From NCBI GenBank assembly GCA_942492445.1, contig CALOEW010000003.1:19376-83375 (forward strand): a stretch of 64,000 nt of DNA, written 5' to 3'. Made by a program: the position numbers and the translations under genes. The notes under the pieces are model-generated. The model did not search any database. It worked only from the letters and a program-made list of their open reading frames with translations, and was not told the DNA's origin. The first letter of the stretch is position 1, and each line of letters opens with the position of its first letter. Of the stretch, positions 36,547 to 45,049 are shown in pieces. This DNA is from NORP240 sp942492445 (GTDB lineage: Bacteria; Pseudomonadota; Gammaproteobacteria; Pseudomonadales; Pseudohongiellaceae).

Positions 36547-39500
36547 ATGCCGCTGAATCAATTCAATTCCGCCTGCCGCAACTGGTTTGTGGCGCGCTTC
36601 GGTCAGCCTACTCCGGCGCAGGCCGAAGCATGGCCGGCAATCCAGAGCAGACGTCATACCCTTATCGCGGCGCCGACCGGCAGTGGCAAGACGCTTGCCG
36701 CTTTTTACGTGGTAATCAATCAACTGGTAGAGCTTGCCATGGAACAGGCTCTGCCGGATGGCGTCCAGGTAGTCTATGTCTCACCACTCAAGGCATTGAG
36801 TAACGATATATACCGGAATCTTGAAATTCCCCTGGACGGTATAGCGGAACAGCTGCATAGGGAGGGCAAAGCGCCGGTGGATATAAGGGTGGCGGTGCGC
36901 ACCGGGGATACGCCCCGGAACGAACGTCAGAAAATGGCGAAGAATCCTCCCCACATTCTTGTTACAACACCGGAATCACTCTACCTGCTGCTAACCAGCG
37001 CCAGTGGTCGCGCCATGCTGAGAAATACCAGGACGTTGATCATAGATGAGATTCATGCCCTGCTGGGAGATAAACGAGGATCGCACCTGTCGCTATCCAT
37101 TGAACGCCTTGACGCATTGGTATCGGGCCGGGTGCAGCGTATCGGCCTCTCGGCAACACAGAATCCGGTGGACCTGGTGGCCCGCTACCTGGTAGGCAAT
37201 CAGAATATTCACCAGGGCCGGGCAGATTGTGTGATCGTCGATGCCGGGCATCGGCGTGAACTTCGATTGAGCCTGGAAATACCCCGGTCGCCGTTGTCTG
37301 CACTGATGAGCAATGAGGTCTGGGAGGAGCTTTACGAGCGTCTGGTTCAGCTTATCGAAAGCCACGGGACATCCCTGGTTTTTGTCAACACACGGCGACT
37401 GTCCGAACGGCTGGCGCTGGCTCTTTCTGAGAGACTGGGTGAGCACTGTGTGTGTTCACATCACGGTAGTATGAGCAGGGACCACCGTCACACTGCCGAA
37501 CAACGTCTCAAGGCCGGTGAATTGAAGGTCCTGGTAGCCACAGCGTCCATGGAGCTAGGGATTGATGTGGGGGCAGTGGATCTGGTGGTACAGTTCGCCT
37601 CGCCGAAAAGTATCGCAACGTTGCTTCAGCGGGTGGGTCGCAGTGGCCACTCTGTGGGGGGTATTCCCAAAGGCATTCTCTTTCCTCTGACCCGTGATGA
37701 CCTGGTGGAATGCACCGCGCTCCTTGACAGTATCAGGCTGGGCGAACTGGACCGTATCGTGATGCCGGAGAAGCCGCTGGATATTCTCAGTCAACAGATC
37801 GTTGCCGAGGTGGCGGCACCGGAGGCAGCAGGAAACGCAAAGGATTCTGCTTACAATAGCGGGAGTCTGTTCGGGCTGTTCGCCAATGCCTACCCTTACC
37901 GAAATCTGACCCGGGAGGAATTCGATGGGCTGCTGTCGATGTTGGGCAACGGTTATTCCACCAGGCGTGGCCGCCGCGGCACCCACCTGCATCTGGACCA
38001 GATAAATGACCGTATCCGCCCGCGTCGTGGCAGCGGGCTGATTGCCTTGACCAACGGTGGGGCCATACCGGACATGTTCGATTATCAGGTTGTGCTGGAC
38101 CCGGAAGATACCGTCGTCGGGACTCTGAATGAGGACTTCGCCCTCGAGGCACTTCCCGGGGACGTCTTCACCCTGGGTACGCACAGCTGGCAACTGCTTA
38201 AAGTAGATGGATTGAAGGTGCGGGTTCGGGATGCCCAGGGTATGCCACCCACTATTCCGTTCTGGTTTGGGGAAGGGCCAGGGCGAACCCGGGAATTGTC
38301 CGAGGCGGTTTCCAGATTGCGGAGCCTGGTAGCAGACCTGTTGTCGGAGTGTTCCCAGGACGAGACCATAGAAAGGGTCGTTGAACGCACCGGCGTCACC
38401 CACGGGGCGGCTGCGCAACTGGTGGCCTATCTGCAGGCGGGAATGCAGGCACTGGGCGTTATGCCGACGCGTGAAACATTGGTTATCGAGCGCTTTTTCG
38501 ATGAAGTTGGTGACATGCACGTGGTTATCCATTCCCCTTATGGAAGTCGTATCAACCGGGGCTGGGGCCTGGCGCTGCGAAAACGATTCTGCCGTACATT
38601 CAATTTCGAGCTGCAGGCGGCAGCCAACGAGGACAGTATCGTAATTTCCCTGGGATCGGTGCACAGTTTCGAACTGGAGGATGTCTACAACTATCTTCAG
38701 ACCGCGAGCCTGAAGGACGTACTGGTGCAGGCCCTGCTGGATGCTCCCATGTTTGAAGTGCGGTGGCGCTGGAATGCTACCCGGGCACTGGCAATTCAAC
38801 GCAACCGGGCGGGTAAACGTGTCCCCCCCCAGTTCCAGCGAATGGACGCCGAGGACCTGGTTGCACACGTTTTTCCGGATCAGATCGCCTGTTTCGAGAA
38901 TATCCAGGGTAAGCGGGAGGTTCCCGATCATCCGCTGGTCAACCAGACGATTCACGACTGTCTTACCGAGGCAATGGATATTGAGGCGCTCACTGCCTTG
39001 ATCGGTGATATCGAGAACCGGAAATTGAAACTTGTAGCCCAGGATCTTCGAGAGCCCTCACCGTTTGCTCAGGAGATAATCAACGCCCGCCCTTATGCCT
39101 TTCTGGACGATGCGCCGTTCGAAGAACGGCGGACAAATGCCATCCGGAACCGCAGTTGGCTGGACCCGGGCGAAACCGGAAATCTGGCAGTGCTGGACCC
39201 GGAGGCAATCCGGCAGGTTCGGGAACAGGCCTGGCCGTCAGTCGGCAACGCCGATGAGTTGCACGACGCCCTGTTGAGTCTGCACTATGTGACGGTAGAG
39301 GAAGCGAAACATTATCAGTACGGCCGATACCTTCAGATTCTGAGCGCTGATGGCCGGGCCTGTAGTCTGGCAACGGCAGAGCATACCCTGTGGGTCGCAG
39401 CGGAGCGGACTCCCTGCCTGCTGGAGGCATTTCCCGGGGCATCATTGAGCCCCGGGCTGACACTGCCGGAGCGTATCGGTATGAAGGCCTGGCAGCGCGA

Positions 39501-41022
39501 GGACGCGGTGCGTGAAGTTATACGAGGCAGGCTGGAAGGGATAGGGCCGGTGACCGCGACCGGGCTGGCGGCTGAATGTGGGCTTGACCGTGAAGCCATA
39601 AATGCCGCCCTGCTGGCATTGGAAGTTGAAGGCTATGTGTTTCGAGGTCAGTTCAGCAGCACATCCGGAGTCAAAGTCCCTGCCACCGGACCGGCGGTTG
39701 AACCAGAATGGTGTGAGCGTCGGCTTCTACAACGAATTCATCGCTATACTATCGATGCTCACCGCAAGACTATCAAGCCAGTTTCCCTGCAGAATTATCT
39801 GCGATTTCTGTTTCAACTGCACCAGTTGCAGATTCACCGGGATGGGACTGCGCCGATTGCAGTCACCCCTTACCTCGATGGTCAGACGCGTCTTCAGGCC
39901 AGCCTGACCCTGCTCGATGGCATCGCGGCACCGGCCGCAGCCTGGGAATCCGATATTCTGCCCGCCCGCATACGCGATTACGATCCCAGCTGGCTCGACG
40001 TCATGTGCATCAGCGGCCGCACGGCCTGGGGGCGATTCAATCTGCCCGCGGCTAAGAGTGGTCACGACGAGCGTCGCAGGGCAGGCCCGATTCGCACCAC
40101 GCCAATCATGCTGGTCAGCCGGGAAAACATGGACATCTGGGAGACTCTGGCAGCCGCCGATCGCAGTGAAGGCGCAGACTCCGGGCTAGGGCACGAAGCG
40201 GACCTTATCGAGCAGGATCTGCGACAGCATGGCGCCAGTTTCACCACCGAGATTCAGCAACGTACAGGACTGTTGAAAACCCGCATCGAGCAGGGCCTGG
40301 CGGAACTTGTCAGTCTTGGTCGAGCCACCAGCGACAGTTTCACCGGACTGCGAGCCCTGCTGACACCGGAACAACGTAAGCCCGGTAACCGGCCCCATCG
40401 CGGCAGGCGGGCAATGTTCGGAATCGAAGATGCCGGACGCTGGTCGTTGCTGATCAAGGCGGTTTCCCCGGCGGAATCGGAAGGCGGACCTGATGGGCAA
40501 CCGCTGACTGAAGAACAGCTTGAGCGCCTGATACAGGTGTATCTGCAGCGCTGGGGTGTATTGTTTCGCAAAATTCTGGAGCGGGAAACCTTTGCGCCGC
40601 CCTGGCGAGTCCTATTGCGGGCTCTGCGGCGCATGGAACTGCAGGGAAGGCTGCGCGGCGGACGCTTCATTGCCGGTATCGGAGGCGAGCAGTTTGCATA
40701 CCCGGAAACGGTGGATTTGCTGCGTAGCACAGCCCGCAGGGCGACGGAGGGGAACGCTGACAAACCCATGGAATACCTGGCGTTGGCAGCCACCGACCCG
40801 GTAAATCTATTGACCTTGATGCTTCCCGACAGCCGTTTGCCGCGGCTGGTCAACAACAGAGTACTGTATGCTGACGGCGTTCCGCTGGCAGTGCTTCAAG
40901 GGGCACAAGTCAGCTTTCTCCGGGATGTGGCGCCTGATCAACAGTGGAAGCTGCAGCAACTGCTGCACCAACGACACTTTCCTCCCCGTCTGCGCCGCTA
41001 CCTTGGCCGGGCAGTTGTCTGA
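36547..41022 (+). CDS. lhr: Large helicase-related protein (Lhr), ATP-dependent helicase
   Basis: A superfamily 2 helicase of about 1491 residues. Motif I is APTGSGKTLAAF, motif II DEIH in LIIDEIHALLGDKRG, and motif VI LLQRVGRSGHSVGG. Between motifs III and VI lies VFVNTRRLSERLALALSERL. The Lhr core and a long C-terminal region, as in the full-length Lhr of actinobacteria and Pseudomonas, are present. The ATG at 36547 puts the start just before NQFNSACRNWFVARFG; a TTG at 36529 would add six residues. It may act in DNA or RNA repair. It is alone on the plus strand; its stop lies within a short repeat. Confidence 0.92.
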   Translation: MPLNQFNSACRNWFVARFGQPTPAQAEAWPAIQSRRHTLIAAPTGSGKTLAAFYVVINQLVELAMEQALPDGVQVVYVSPLKALSNDIYRNLEIPLDGIAEQLHREGKAPVDIRVAVRTGDTPRNERQKMAKNPPHILVTTPESLYLLLTSASGRAMLRNTRTLIIDEIHALLGDKRGSHLSLSIERLDALVSGRVQRIGLSATQNPVDLVARYLVGNQNIHQGRADCVIVDAGHRRELRLSLEIPRSPLSALMSNEVWEELYERLVQLIESHGTSLVFVNTRRLSERLALALSERLGEHCVCSHHGSMSRDHRHTAEQRLKAGELKVLVATASMELGIDVGAVDLVVQFASPKSIATLLQRVGRSGHSVGGIPKGILFPLTRDDLVECTALLDSIRLGELDRIVMPEKPLDILSQQIVAEVAAPEAAGNAKDSAYNSGSLFGLFANAYPYRNLTREEFDGLLSMLGNGYSTRRGRRGTHLHLDQINDRIRPRRGSGLIALTNGGAIPDMFDYQVVLDPEDTVVGTLNEDFALEALPGDVFTLGTHSWQLLKVDGLKVRVRDAQGMPPTIPFWFGEGPGRTRELSEAVSRLRSLVADLLSECSQDETIERVVERTGVTHGAAAQLVAYLQAGMQALGVMPTRETLVIERFFDEVGDMHVVIHSPYGSRINRGWGLALRKRFCRTFNFELQAAANEDSIVISLGSVHSFELEDVYNYLQTASLKDVLVQALLDAPMFEVRWRWNATRALAIQRNRAGKRVPPQFQRMDAEDLVAHVFPDQIACFENIQGKREVPDHPLVNQTIHDCLTEAMDIEALTALIGDIENRKLKLVAQDLREPSPFAQEIINARPYAFLDDAPFEERRTNAIRNRSWLDPGETGNLAVLDPEAIRQVREQAWPSVGNADELHDALLSLHYVTVEEAKHYQYGRYLQILSADGRACSLATAEHTLWVAAERTPCLLEAFPGASLSPGLTLPERIGMKAWQREDAVREVIRGRLEGIGPVTATGLAAECGLDREAINAALLALEVEGYVFRGQFSSTSGVKVPATGPAVEPEWCERRLLQRIHRYTIDAHRKTIKPVSLQNYLRFLFQLHQLQIHRDGTAPIAVTPYLDGQTRLQASLTLLDGIAAPAAAWESDILPARIRDYDPSWLDVMCISGRTAWGRFNLPAAKSGHDERRRAGPIRTTPIMLVSRENMDIWETLAAADRSEGADSGLGHEADLIEQDLRQHGASFTTEIQQRTGLLKTRIEQGLAELVSLGRATSDSFTGLRALLTPEQRKPGNRPHRGRRAMFGIEDAGRWSLLIKAVSPAESEGGPDGQPLTEEQLERLIQVYLQRWGVLFRKILERETFAPPWRVLLRALRRMELQGRLRGGRFIAGIGGEQFAYPETVDLLRSTARRATEGNADKPMEYLALAATDPVNLLTLMLPDSRLPRLVNNRVLYADGVPLAVLQGAQVSFLRDVAPDQQWKLQQLLHQRHFPPRLRRYLGRAVV

Positions 41023-41059
41023 AGGCCAGAGCGATGTGGGACTTATTCAGCTGAATTCC
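41019..41059 (+). repeat. Short dispersed repeat (family C) at the lhr stop
   Basis: The 20-base core CTGAAGGCCAGAGC then (two variable bases) TGTGGGACTTA occurs here and after folA at 56891-56935. In both places the first bases supply the gene's TGA stop codon. This copy has TTCAGCTGAATTCC where the folA copy has ATCAGAGGTTCCC. Confidence 0.6.
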
Positions 41060-41092
41060 GTCGATCACTCATCCACAGGTAGCGATCACGCA

Positions 41093-41125
41093 AAAATCCC
41101 GTTGCCGACAGATGCCGACAACGGG
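41093..41125 (-). terminator. Intrinsic terminator on the minus strand
   Basis: Read on the minus strand, CCCGTTGTCGGC and GTCGGCAACGGG form a 12-pair stem (two G-U pairs) around the loop ATCT, followed by ATTTTTG. The T-run lies only on this strand, so the terminator serves a minus-strand transcript, not lhr. Confidence 0.8.
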
Positions 41126-41395
41126 ACCTCTTGCCTAGGGGAGCGAACTCCAGTCCATACCGGATCTGGCAATAACCGAAATACTCCGGTCAGTCAGAGG
41201 GTATAACCGGAGGCTCCCTTCATAGATTGACTATTGATGGGATCACCTCCTTTGCGGTCAGGGTGGTAATCGAATGTTAAGCTGCTCCCCCTGTTAGAGC
41301 TGCCCACACGTAGTCTGTGTTTTTTATAGCCCACCAGCGAAGCGCTGTCAAAACAAACTTGCTCTCCCTCCCTTATACCGGGTTCTCGATAATAG
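41094..41395 (-). ncRNA. Candidate minus-strand small RNA or small gene ending in a terminator
   Basis: The 483-base gap 41023-41505 has no convincing plus-strand gene. On the minus strand a strong intrinsic terminator ends a stretch that starts near a TATTAT box (about 41388-41393). Inside is AAAGGAGGTGATCC at 41240-41253, an exact match over 13 bases to the complement of the 16S rRNA 3' end, but with no start codon at the usual distance. A 69-residue frame (41194-41403, GTG start, ending GASGYTL) overlaps it. I cannot decide between an RNA and a small protein. Confidence 0.3.
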
Positions 41396-41505
41396 TGTGG
41401 CACAGTTCACATTGATGCCGGGCCTACTGTGCGGTAGTTCACACCAGCCTTCAAACCTCTGCCCTAGACTACGTTCGTCAAGGGGTATTTCGAGAGTTTG
41501 AAACA

Positions 41506-41865
41506 ATGCAGATGCAAATGATTGATAGACGTCGCCACAAGCGTATACCGGTTCAATTCTGGGTAAGCCTGTCGCATCCTCTGCTTGGTATTGTCACCGG
41601 CCAGGTTCATGAAATGTCGCATGGTGGCTTATCCCTCTCACTGGATGAGGACGTATCGTTGTTCACCATGATGGAGATGGACGCGAGAATTCACGGTGAA
41701 GGCTGGGACGATTCAATGCCCGCTCTCCCAGTTCAGGTTGTCCGGGTACACAATCGGGACGTAGCCATGAAATTTCTCGACGTCGACGAGGAAAACTGGG
41801 AGATGTCCTACCTGGAAGATGAACTGGCCTTCGACTTTGATCCCATGTACCGTGAGATCGCCTGA
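41506..41865 (+). CDS. PilZ-domain protein
   Basis: A 119-residue single PilZ domain, the usual receptor for the second messenger c-di-GMP. The binding motif RRRHKRIPV is present. The second motif, usually D/N-x-S-x-x-G, appears as H-E-M-S-H-G-G, with Glu in the first position, so binding may be weaker. The partner is unknown. ATG is at 41506 after a GAG-rich stretch. It stands between a candidate small RNA and a palindromic repeat. Confidence 0.85.
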   Translation: MQMQMIDRRRHKRIPVQFWVSLSHPLLGIVTGQVHEMSHGGLSLSLDEDVSLFTMMEMDARIHGEGWDDSMPALPVQVVRVHNRDVAMKFLDVDEENWEMSYLEDELAFDFDPMYREIA

Positions 41866-41876
41866 ACACCCCTATT

Positions 41877-41947
41877 CAGGCTGTTGAAAAACTATTGCGA
41901 TTGACAGTGCTTCCCTGGCTGCGCCCATCACGATTTTCAACAGCCTG
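41877..41947. repeat. Palindromic repeat element A1 (71 bp)
   Basis: Inverted ends CAGGCTGTTGAAAA and TTTTCAACAGCCTG (14 bp, perfect) enclose 43 bases. The same ends recur in elements A2 and A3. It lies ten bases after the PilZ stop. Confidence 0.85.
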
Positions 41948-42013
41948 TTTAACCCGGGTTTCAATGGCAAGCACTGATTTCTCCCCCGGATGCCGTTTTC
42001 AGGTGTGACCTAT

Positions 42014-42376
42014 TCACCCCAAAGTCAAATACGCCTGTAACGATAGGTATAAAACCAGCAGTGCAGCCCCCAGGGAGAATAAAACTTTCACCGGATTATG
42101 GACAAAGTTTTTCCACAGGGTCTGTTGTTCGCCGGCCAGTTTCCGCTCTTCGTACTCCCGCCTGATACGATCTCGTCGTTCCCGCTGATATCTGTCCAGT
42201 AATTCCCTGGCTTCAGGCAGTTGTGAATCGTCCTTCAGCCAGAGGGCAGGCATTGAGATGCGCCAGTTTCCTGCTGAAGTCTCGTAATACGCAATTCCGT
42301 TTTCAAGCAGTAATTCCCTGACTTCCCCGGCTTCATCGGCGGGTACGTTTCGGAGTCTGAAAAGCAGGATGGCCAT
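42014..42376 (-). CDS. DUF6164 family protein
   Basis: A 120-residue protein with MAILLFRLRNVPADEA at the start and a C-terminal membrane segment (VKVLFSLGAALLVLYLSL). A charged Arg/Glu-rich helix lies in the middle (RYQRERRDRIRREYEERK). It matches the DUF6164 family in length and ends; the function is unknown. The gene is bracketed by palindromic elements A1 and A2. Confidence 0.75.
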   Translation of the reverse strand: MAILLFRLRNVPADEAGEVRELLLENGIAYYETSAGNWRISMPALWLKDDSQLPEARELLDRYQRERRDRIRREYEERKLAGEQQTLWKNFVHNPVKVLFSLGAALLVLYLSLQAYLTLG

Positions 42377-42408
42377 CTATCACTCTCGTTGCGGGGATCT
42401 CTGACTAG

Positions 42409-42548
42409 CAGGCTGTTGAAAAACTATCGCGCTTGCCAGTGCTTCGTTAAAAACTGGCTCAAAATGCTCATTTACACCCGGTACACTGCGCTTTTTCGCC
42501 AGTTTTTGCCTCGCCATGGCCGCGCTCATCACGTTTTTCAACAGCCTG
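42409..42548. repeat. Palindromic repeat element A2 (140 bp, with insert)
   Basis: Inverted ends CAGGCTGTTGAAAAAC and GTTTTTCAACAGCCTG (16 bp, perfect). Compared with A1 and A3 it carries about 70 extra bases in the centre, which hold a second inverted repeat, AAAAACTGGC at 42449-42458 and GCCAGTTTTT at 42498-42507. Confidence 0.85.
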
Positions 42549-42643
42549 CCAGCCTGCCAAGGTGTGAAATAGGCACCGCTCCCCAAATCGGCATCAATGG
42601 TTCCATAAACGTTACCCTTCAACCGGCAGGGCGAAAGACCCCC

Positions 42644-42757
42644 ATGGATAAGGGTAGCGTGATTGGCCTGGATTTGGCAAAGAATGTGTTTCGCGTACAG
42701 GTGATTAATGACACGGGAAGGGTGTCGCTTTTCGAAGCAGGTCTAAAATTGAAGTGA
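42644..42757 (+). pseudogene. IS110-family transposase, N-terminal remnant
   Basis: The frame reads MDKGSVIGLDLAKNVF then RVQVINDTGR, the start of IS110-type DEDD transposases with the first catalytic Asp in GLDLAK. It stops after 37 residues; the rest of the ~340-residue protein is missing. No IS ends are recognised. It lies between palindromic elements A2 and A3. Confidence 0.75.
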
Positions 42758-42836
42758 TTCGACTTTGTAACCAACGAGAGCCATGTTAAGTTAGGGCAAC
42801 TCTGATTAATTATGGCCAGAGCATCGCGGTAATTAA

Positions 42837-42907
42837 CAGGCAGGTGAAAAACGCTATGAGCGCAGCCAAGGAAGCACTGGCAAGCGCAATAGATTTTCAA
42901 CAGCCTG
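42837..42907. repeat. Palindromic repeat element A3 (71 bp, inverted)
   Basis: Reverse-complemented, this copy aligns with A1 over its whole length, with CAGGCTGTTGAAAATC at one end and CACCTGCCTG at the other. The left arm has two mismatches. It lies upstream of the GumN-like gene, whose frame reads back through it. Confidence 0.8.
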
Positions 42908-42984
42908 TTAATCAGCGGTTCCCTGAAATTAAAGGGCAATTTGAAAGCCAATCAGGCACTTTTGGAACTACGGCAGAATACATC

Positions 42985-43884
42985 ATGACTCATTCAGGGC
43001 GGGCTTCGATCAACAGTATGGCCAGATCTTTTCGTCTTACAGCCATGGCTTTTATTTTCCTCTTTAGTGCCGGAGTGTACGCCGAATCGTCAGTGTGGGT
43101 AGCCAGTTCCGGCGACAGCAAAGTCTACCTTGGCGGCACCGTACACCTGCTTCGTCCGAGTGATTACCCCCTGCCCGAGGAATTTGAACAGGCCTATGCA
43201 GACTCCGACCGGCTGTTTTTTGAAACCGATGTTGCGGCAATGAGCGAAATAGCGGTACAGACACGCATGTTACAGCGCCTTACCTACAACGATGCACGCA
43301 CATTGAAGACCGTGCTCAGCGATGATGCCTACCGGGCCCTCAGCGATCACCTTATGAGTGCAGGCATGCCTGTTATGATGATGGAAAAATTCAAGCCCGG
43401 GCTTGTAATAAGCACGTTGCAACTGCTGGAATTCCAGAAAATGGGTTTCACACCACAGGGAGTGGACATGTATTTCAGCAATCGGGCCATGGGCGACGCC
43501 AAAGCTGTTGGTGAACTGGAATCGGTGGATGCACAGATCGATTACATCGCCGCCATGGGAGAGGGGAACGAGAGTGAATTCATACTACTCTCCCTGGATG
43601 ACCTGGAGGAGATATCCACCAGCATGGAAGATCTGGTCAGCGCCTGGCGTGAGGGTGACATGGAGGCTCTGGCCAGCCTCTTTGTCGATGATATGCGTGT
43701 CGAATCCGAAGAGCTTTACAATTCGTTGTTGATGGAAAGAAATCTCAACTGGCTCCCTGTTATAGAACAGATGTTCCGGGATGACGGAAATGAGTTCGTT
43801 CTGGTGGGGGCGGCGCATCTGGTAGGTGAAGATGGCCTGTTGAATCTCCTTGAAGATCAGGGGTACCAGGTCGAGAAGCTTTAG
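42985..43884 (+). CDS. TraB/GumN family protein, exported
   Basis: About 299 residues from the ATG at 42985, or 288 from 43018. The signal peptide (LTAMAFIFLFSAGVYAES) favours one of these over the longer frame that runs back through repeat A3. The family signature KVYLGGTVHLLRPSDYPLP, with the G-x-x-H motif, follows. The C-terminus has FVLVGAAHLVGEDGLL. The TraB/GumN fold is proposed to be a Tiki-like metalloprotease; the substrate is unknown. Nothing certain is seen between 43885 and 44162. Confidence 0.85.
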   Translation: MTHSGRASINSMARSFRLTAMAFIFLFSAGVYAESSVWVASSGDSKVYLGGTVHLLRPSDYPLPEEFEQAYADSDRLFFETDVAAMSEIAVQTRMLQRLTYNDARTLKTVLSDDAYRALSDHLMSAGMPVMMMEKFKPGLVISTLQLLEFQKMGFTPQGVDMYFSNRAMGDAKAVGELESVDAQIDYIAAMGEGNESEFILLSLDDLEEISTSMEDLVSAWREGDMEALASLFVDDMRVESEELYNSLLMERNLNWLPVIEQMFRDDGNEFVLVGAAHLVGEDGLLNLLEDQGYQVEKL

Positions 43885-44162
43885 ACCCGCGCAGAAAGGT
43901 TTAAAAAGCTGGTTCGACTTCCCTATTTCTTTGAAAGCCGTTGATGGATGGTTTGATGGCTACAGTACCTGGTGTCAATAACAGGTTTGAAATCCAGGGT
44001 GTGCACTCTGACCACATCGATAGAAACCCGGATAGTCAGACTCTTTCGGCCTGAACGGGAAGTGGCCAGGCTCCAGAAGCAGTACGGTGTCTCCGCAACC
44101 CTGGTGGGAAGATTTCGGGTAACTCTAGCCCCGGGCTGGAGCAGGTTGAAACGAAGGCTTGG

Positions 44163-44339
44163 TTATGAACTTGTTTTATGGCTCAGCACGATTTGCCGCG
44201 GGCCGCTCGTAGAAGTCTGGCCACTGACTCCGGAGGGAATTTTCTGCACCTTGCCGCCCGACTTCAGGAATTCGGCAACGTGTTGCTCGAGATCATTACG
44301 ACTTGTTACCGGTGCTGCTTTTTTCGCTTTGTTCGCCAT
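44163..44339 (-). CDS. Small basic protein, conserved KIPSGVSGQ-type
   Basis: A 58-residue protein (MANKAKKAAPVTSRNDLEQH, then AEFLKSGGKVQKIPSGVSG). The SGGKVQKIPSGVSGQ part recurs, as far as I can recall, in small gammaproteobacterial proteins of unknown function. I chose the ATG at 44339; an in-frame ATG four codons upstream is possible. The N-terminus is rich in Lys and Ala. A helix-turn-helix gene lies just upstream on the same strand. Confidence 0.55.
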   Translation of the reverse strand: MANKAKKAAPVTSRNDLEQHVAEFLKSGGKVQKIPSGVSGQTSTSGPRQIVLSHKTSS

Positions 44340-44470
44340 AACTACCTGCATGTGAAACCTGAACGTGTCCCGGCAGTATACACGAAAATCGATCGGGCCG
44401 CGACGGTCGATGGCTCGCCCCGGCCATTGTCCGCCCGGCCCAACCTGAATTGCCGATCTCCTCGCCTCCA

Positions 44471-44767
44471 TCACCCCTTGAGCTTTTTTCTGGGTCGGGT
44501 GTAGTAGTCGGAATAATAATCCTCTGGAAGCTCACCAAATATTTCATCCAGCGACACCCCATAAATTACCTTGATCTTGGCCAGCAGCTCCAGGTCGAGG
44601 TGACAGCCGTAGTTCCGGACAGTCTCTATGTCTTCGAGTTGTTTACGTGATACGCCCAGCAGGCTGGCGGCTTCATTCATCGGGAAACCCTTTTGCAGCC
44701 TTAATTGCCGAATTCGGCGCTTGACATCAACGGTGATCGGGGAAAATTTTGAAACGGACTGGTTCAT
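44471..44767 (-). CDS. XRE-type helix-turn-helix protein
   Basis: A 98-residue DNA-binding protein. The HTH region is RQLRLQKGFPMNEAASLLGV, followed by SRKQLEDIET, and the C-terminal end is acidic then basic (PEDYYSDYYTRPRKKLKG). It probably regulates its own or neighbouring transcription. No toxin partner is seen next to it: the neighbouring 58-residue protein is not similar to known toxins. The region 44768-45049 shows nothing further. Confidence 0.8.
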   Translation of the reverse strand: MNQSVSKFSPITVDVKRRIRQLRLQKGFPMNEAASLLGVSRKQLEDIETVRNYGCHLDLELLAKIKVIYGVSLDEIFGELPEDYYSDYYTRPRKKLKG

Positions 44768-45049
44768 TGCTTATTTACACCTGTGACAGTAACTTCTGCG
44801 GAAAGCCGAAATTCGAATCAAACTGACTTCAGCCGGGCGTGAACTGCCTGCAAGCCGCGCGTGCCCGATATCATTCAATTATCGGGTGTGATGAAGCCCG
44901 GCTTTCTGCAATCGCTTGTTTTGAACGCTAGCACACCGGAAATTGGCGGGAAATGGAAATTTCTGATTTCCTGATTTTTCAGTTTTCAGGTAATGAGTCC
45001 TGTCGGATTTCAGTAAAGAAACCCTCAATTGTGCCCGATTTCAACCGGG

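Noticed and set aside
37555..38955. Long 466-residue frame antisense to lhr
   Set aside because: It is a codon-bias shadow of the helicase gene; no domain signature and no start signal.
41240..41253. GGATCACCTCCTTT on the plus strand as a fragment of a 16S rRNA gene
   Set aside because: Only these bases match; the flanks do not resemble the rest of the 16S 3' end.
43972..44355. 127-residue frame with a stretch (REVARLQKQYGVSATLVGRF) a little like the HTH of an IS3 OrfA
   Set aside because: The similarity is short, the rest has no transposase features, and the frame overlaps the small gene on the other strand.
44471..44767. HTH gene with neighbour as a toxin-antitoxin pair
   Set aside because: The small neighbour has no toxin fold features and the two are 131 bases apart.
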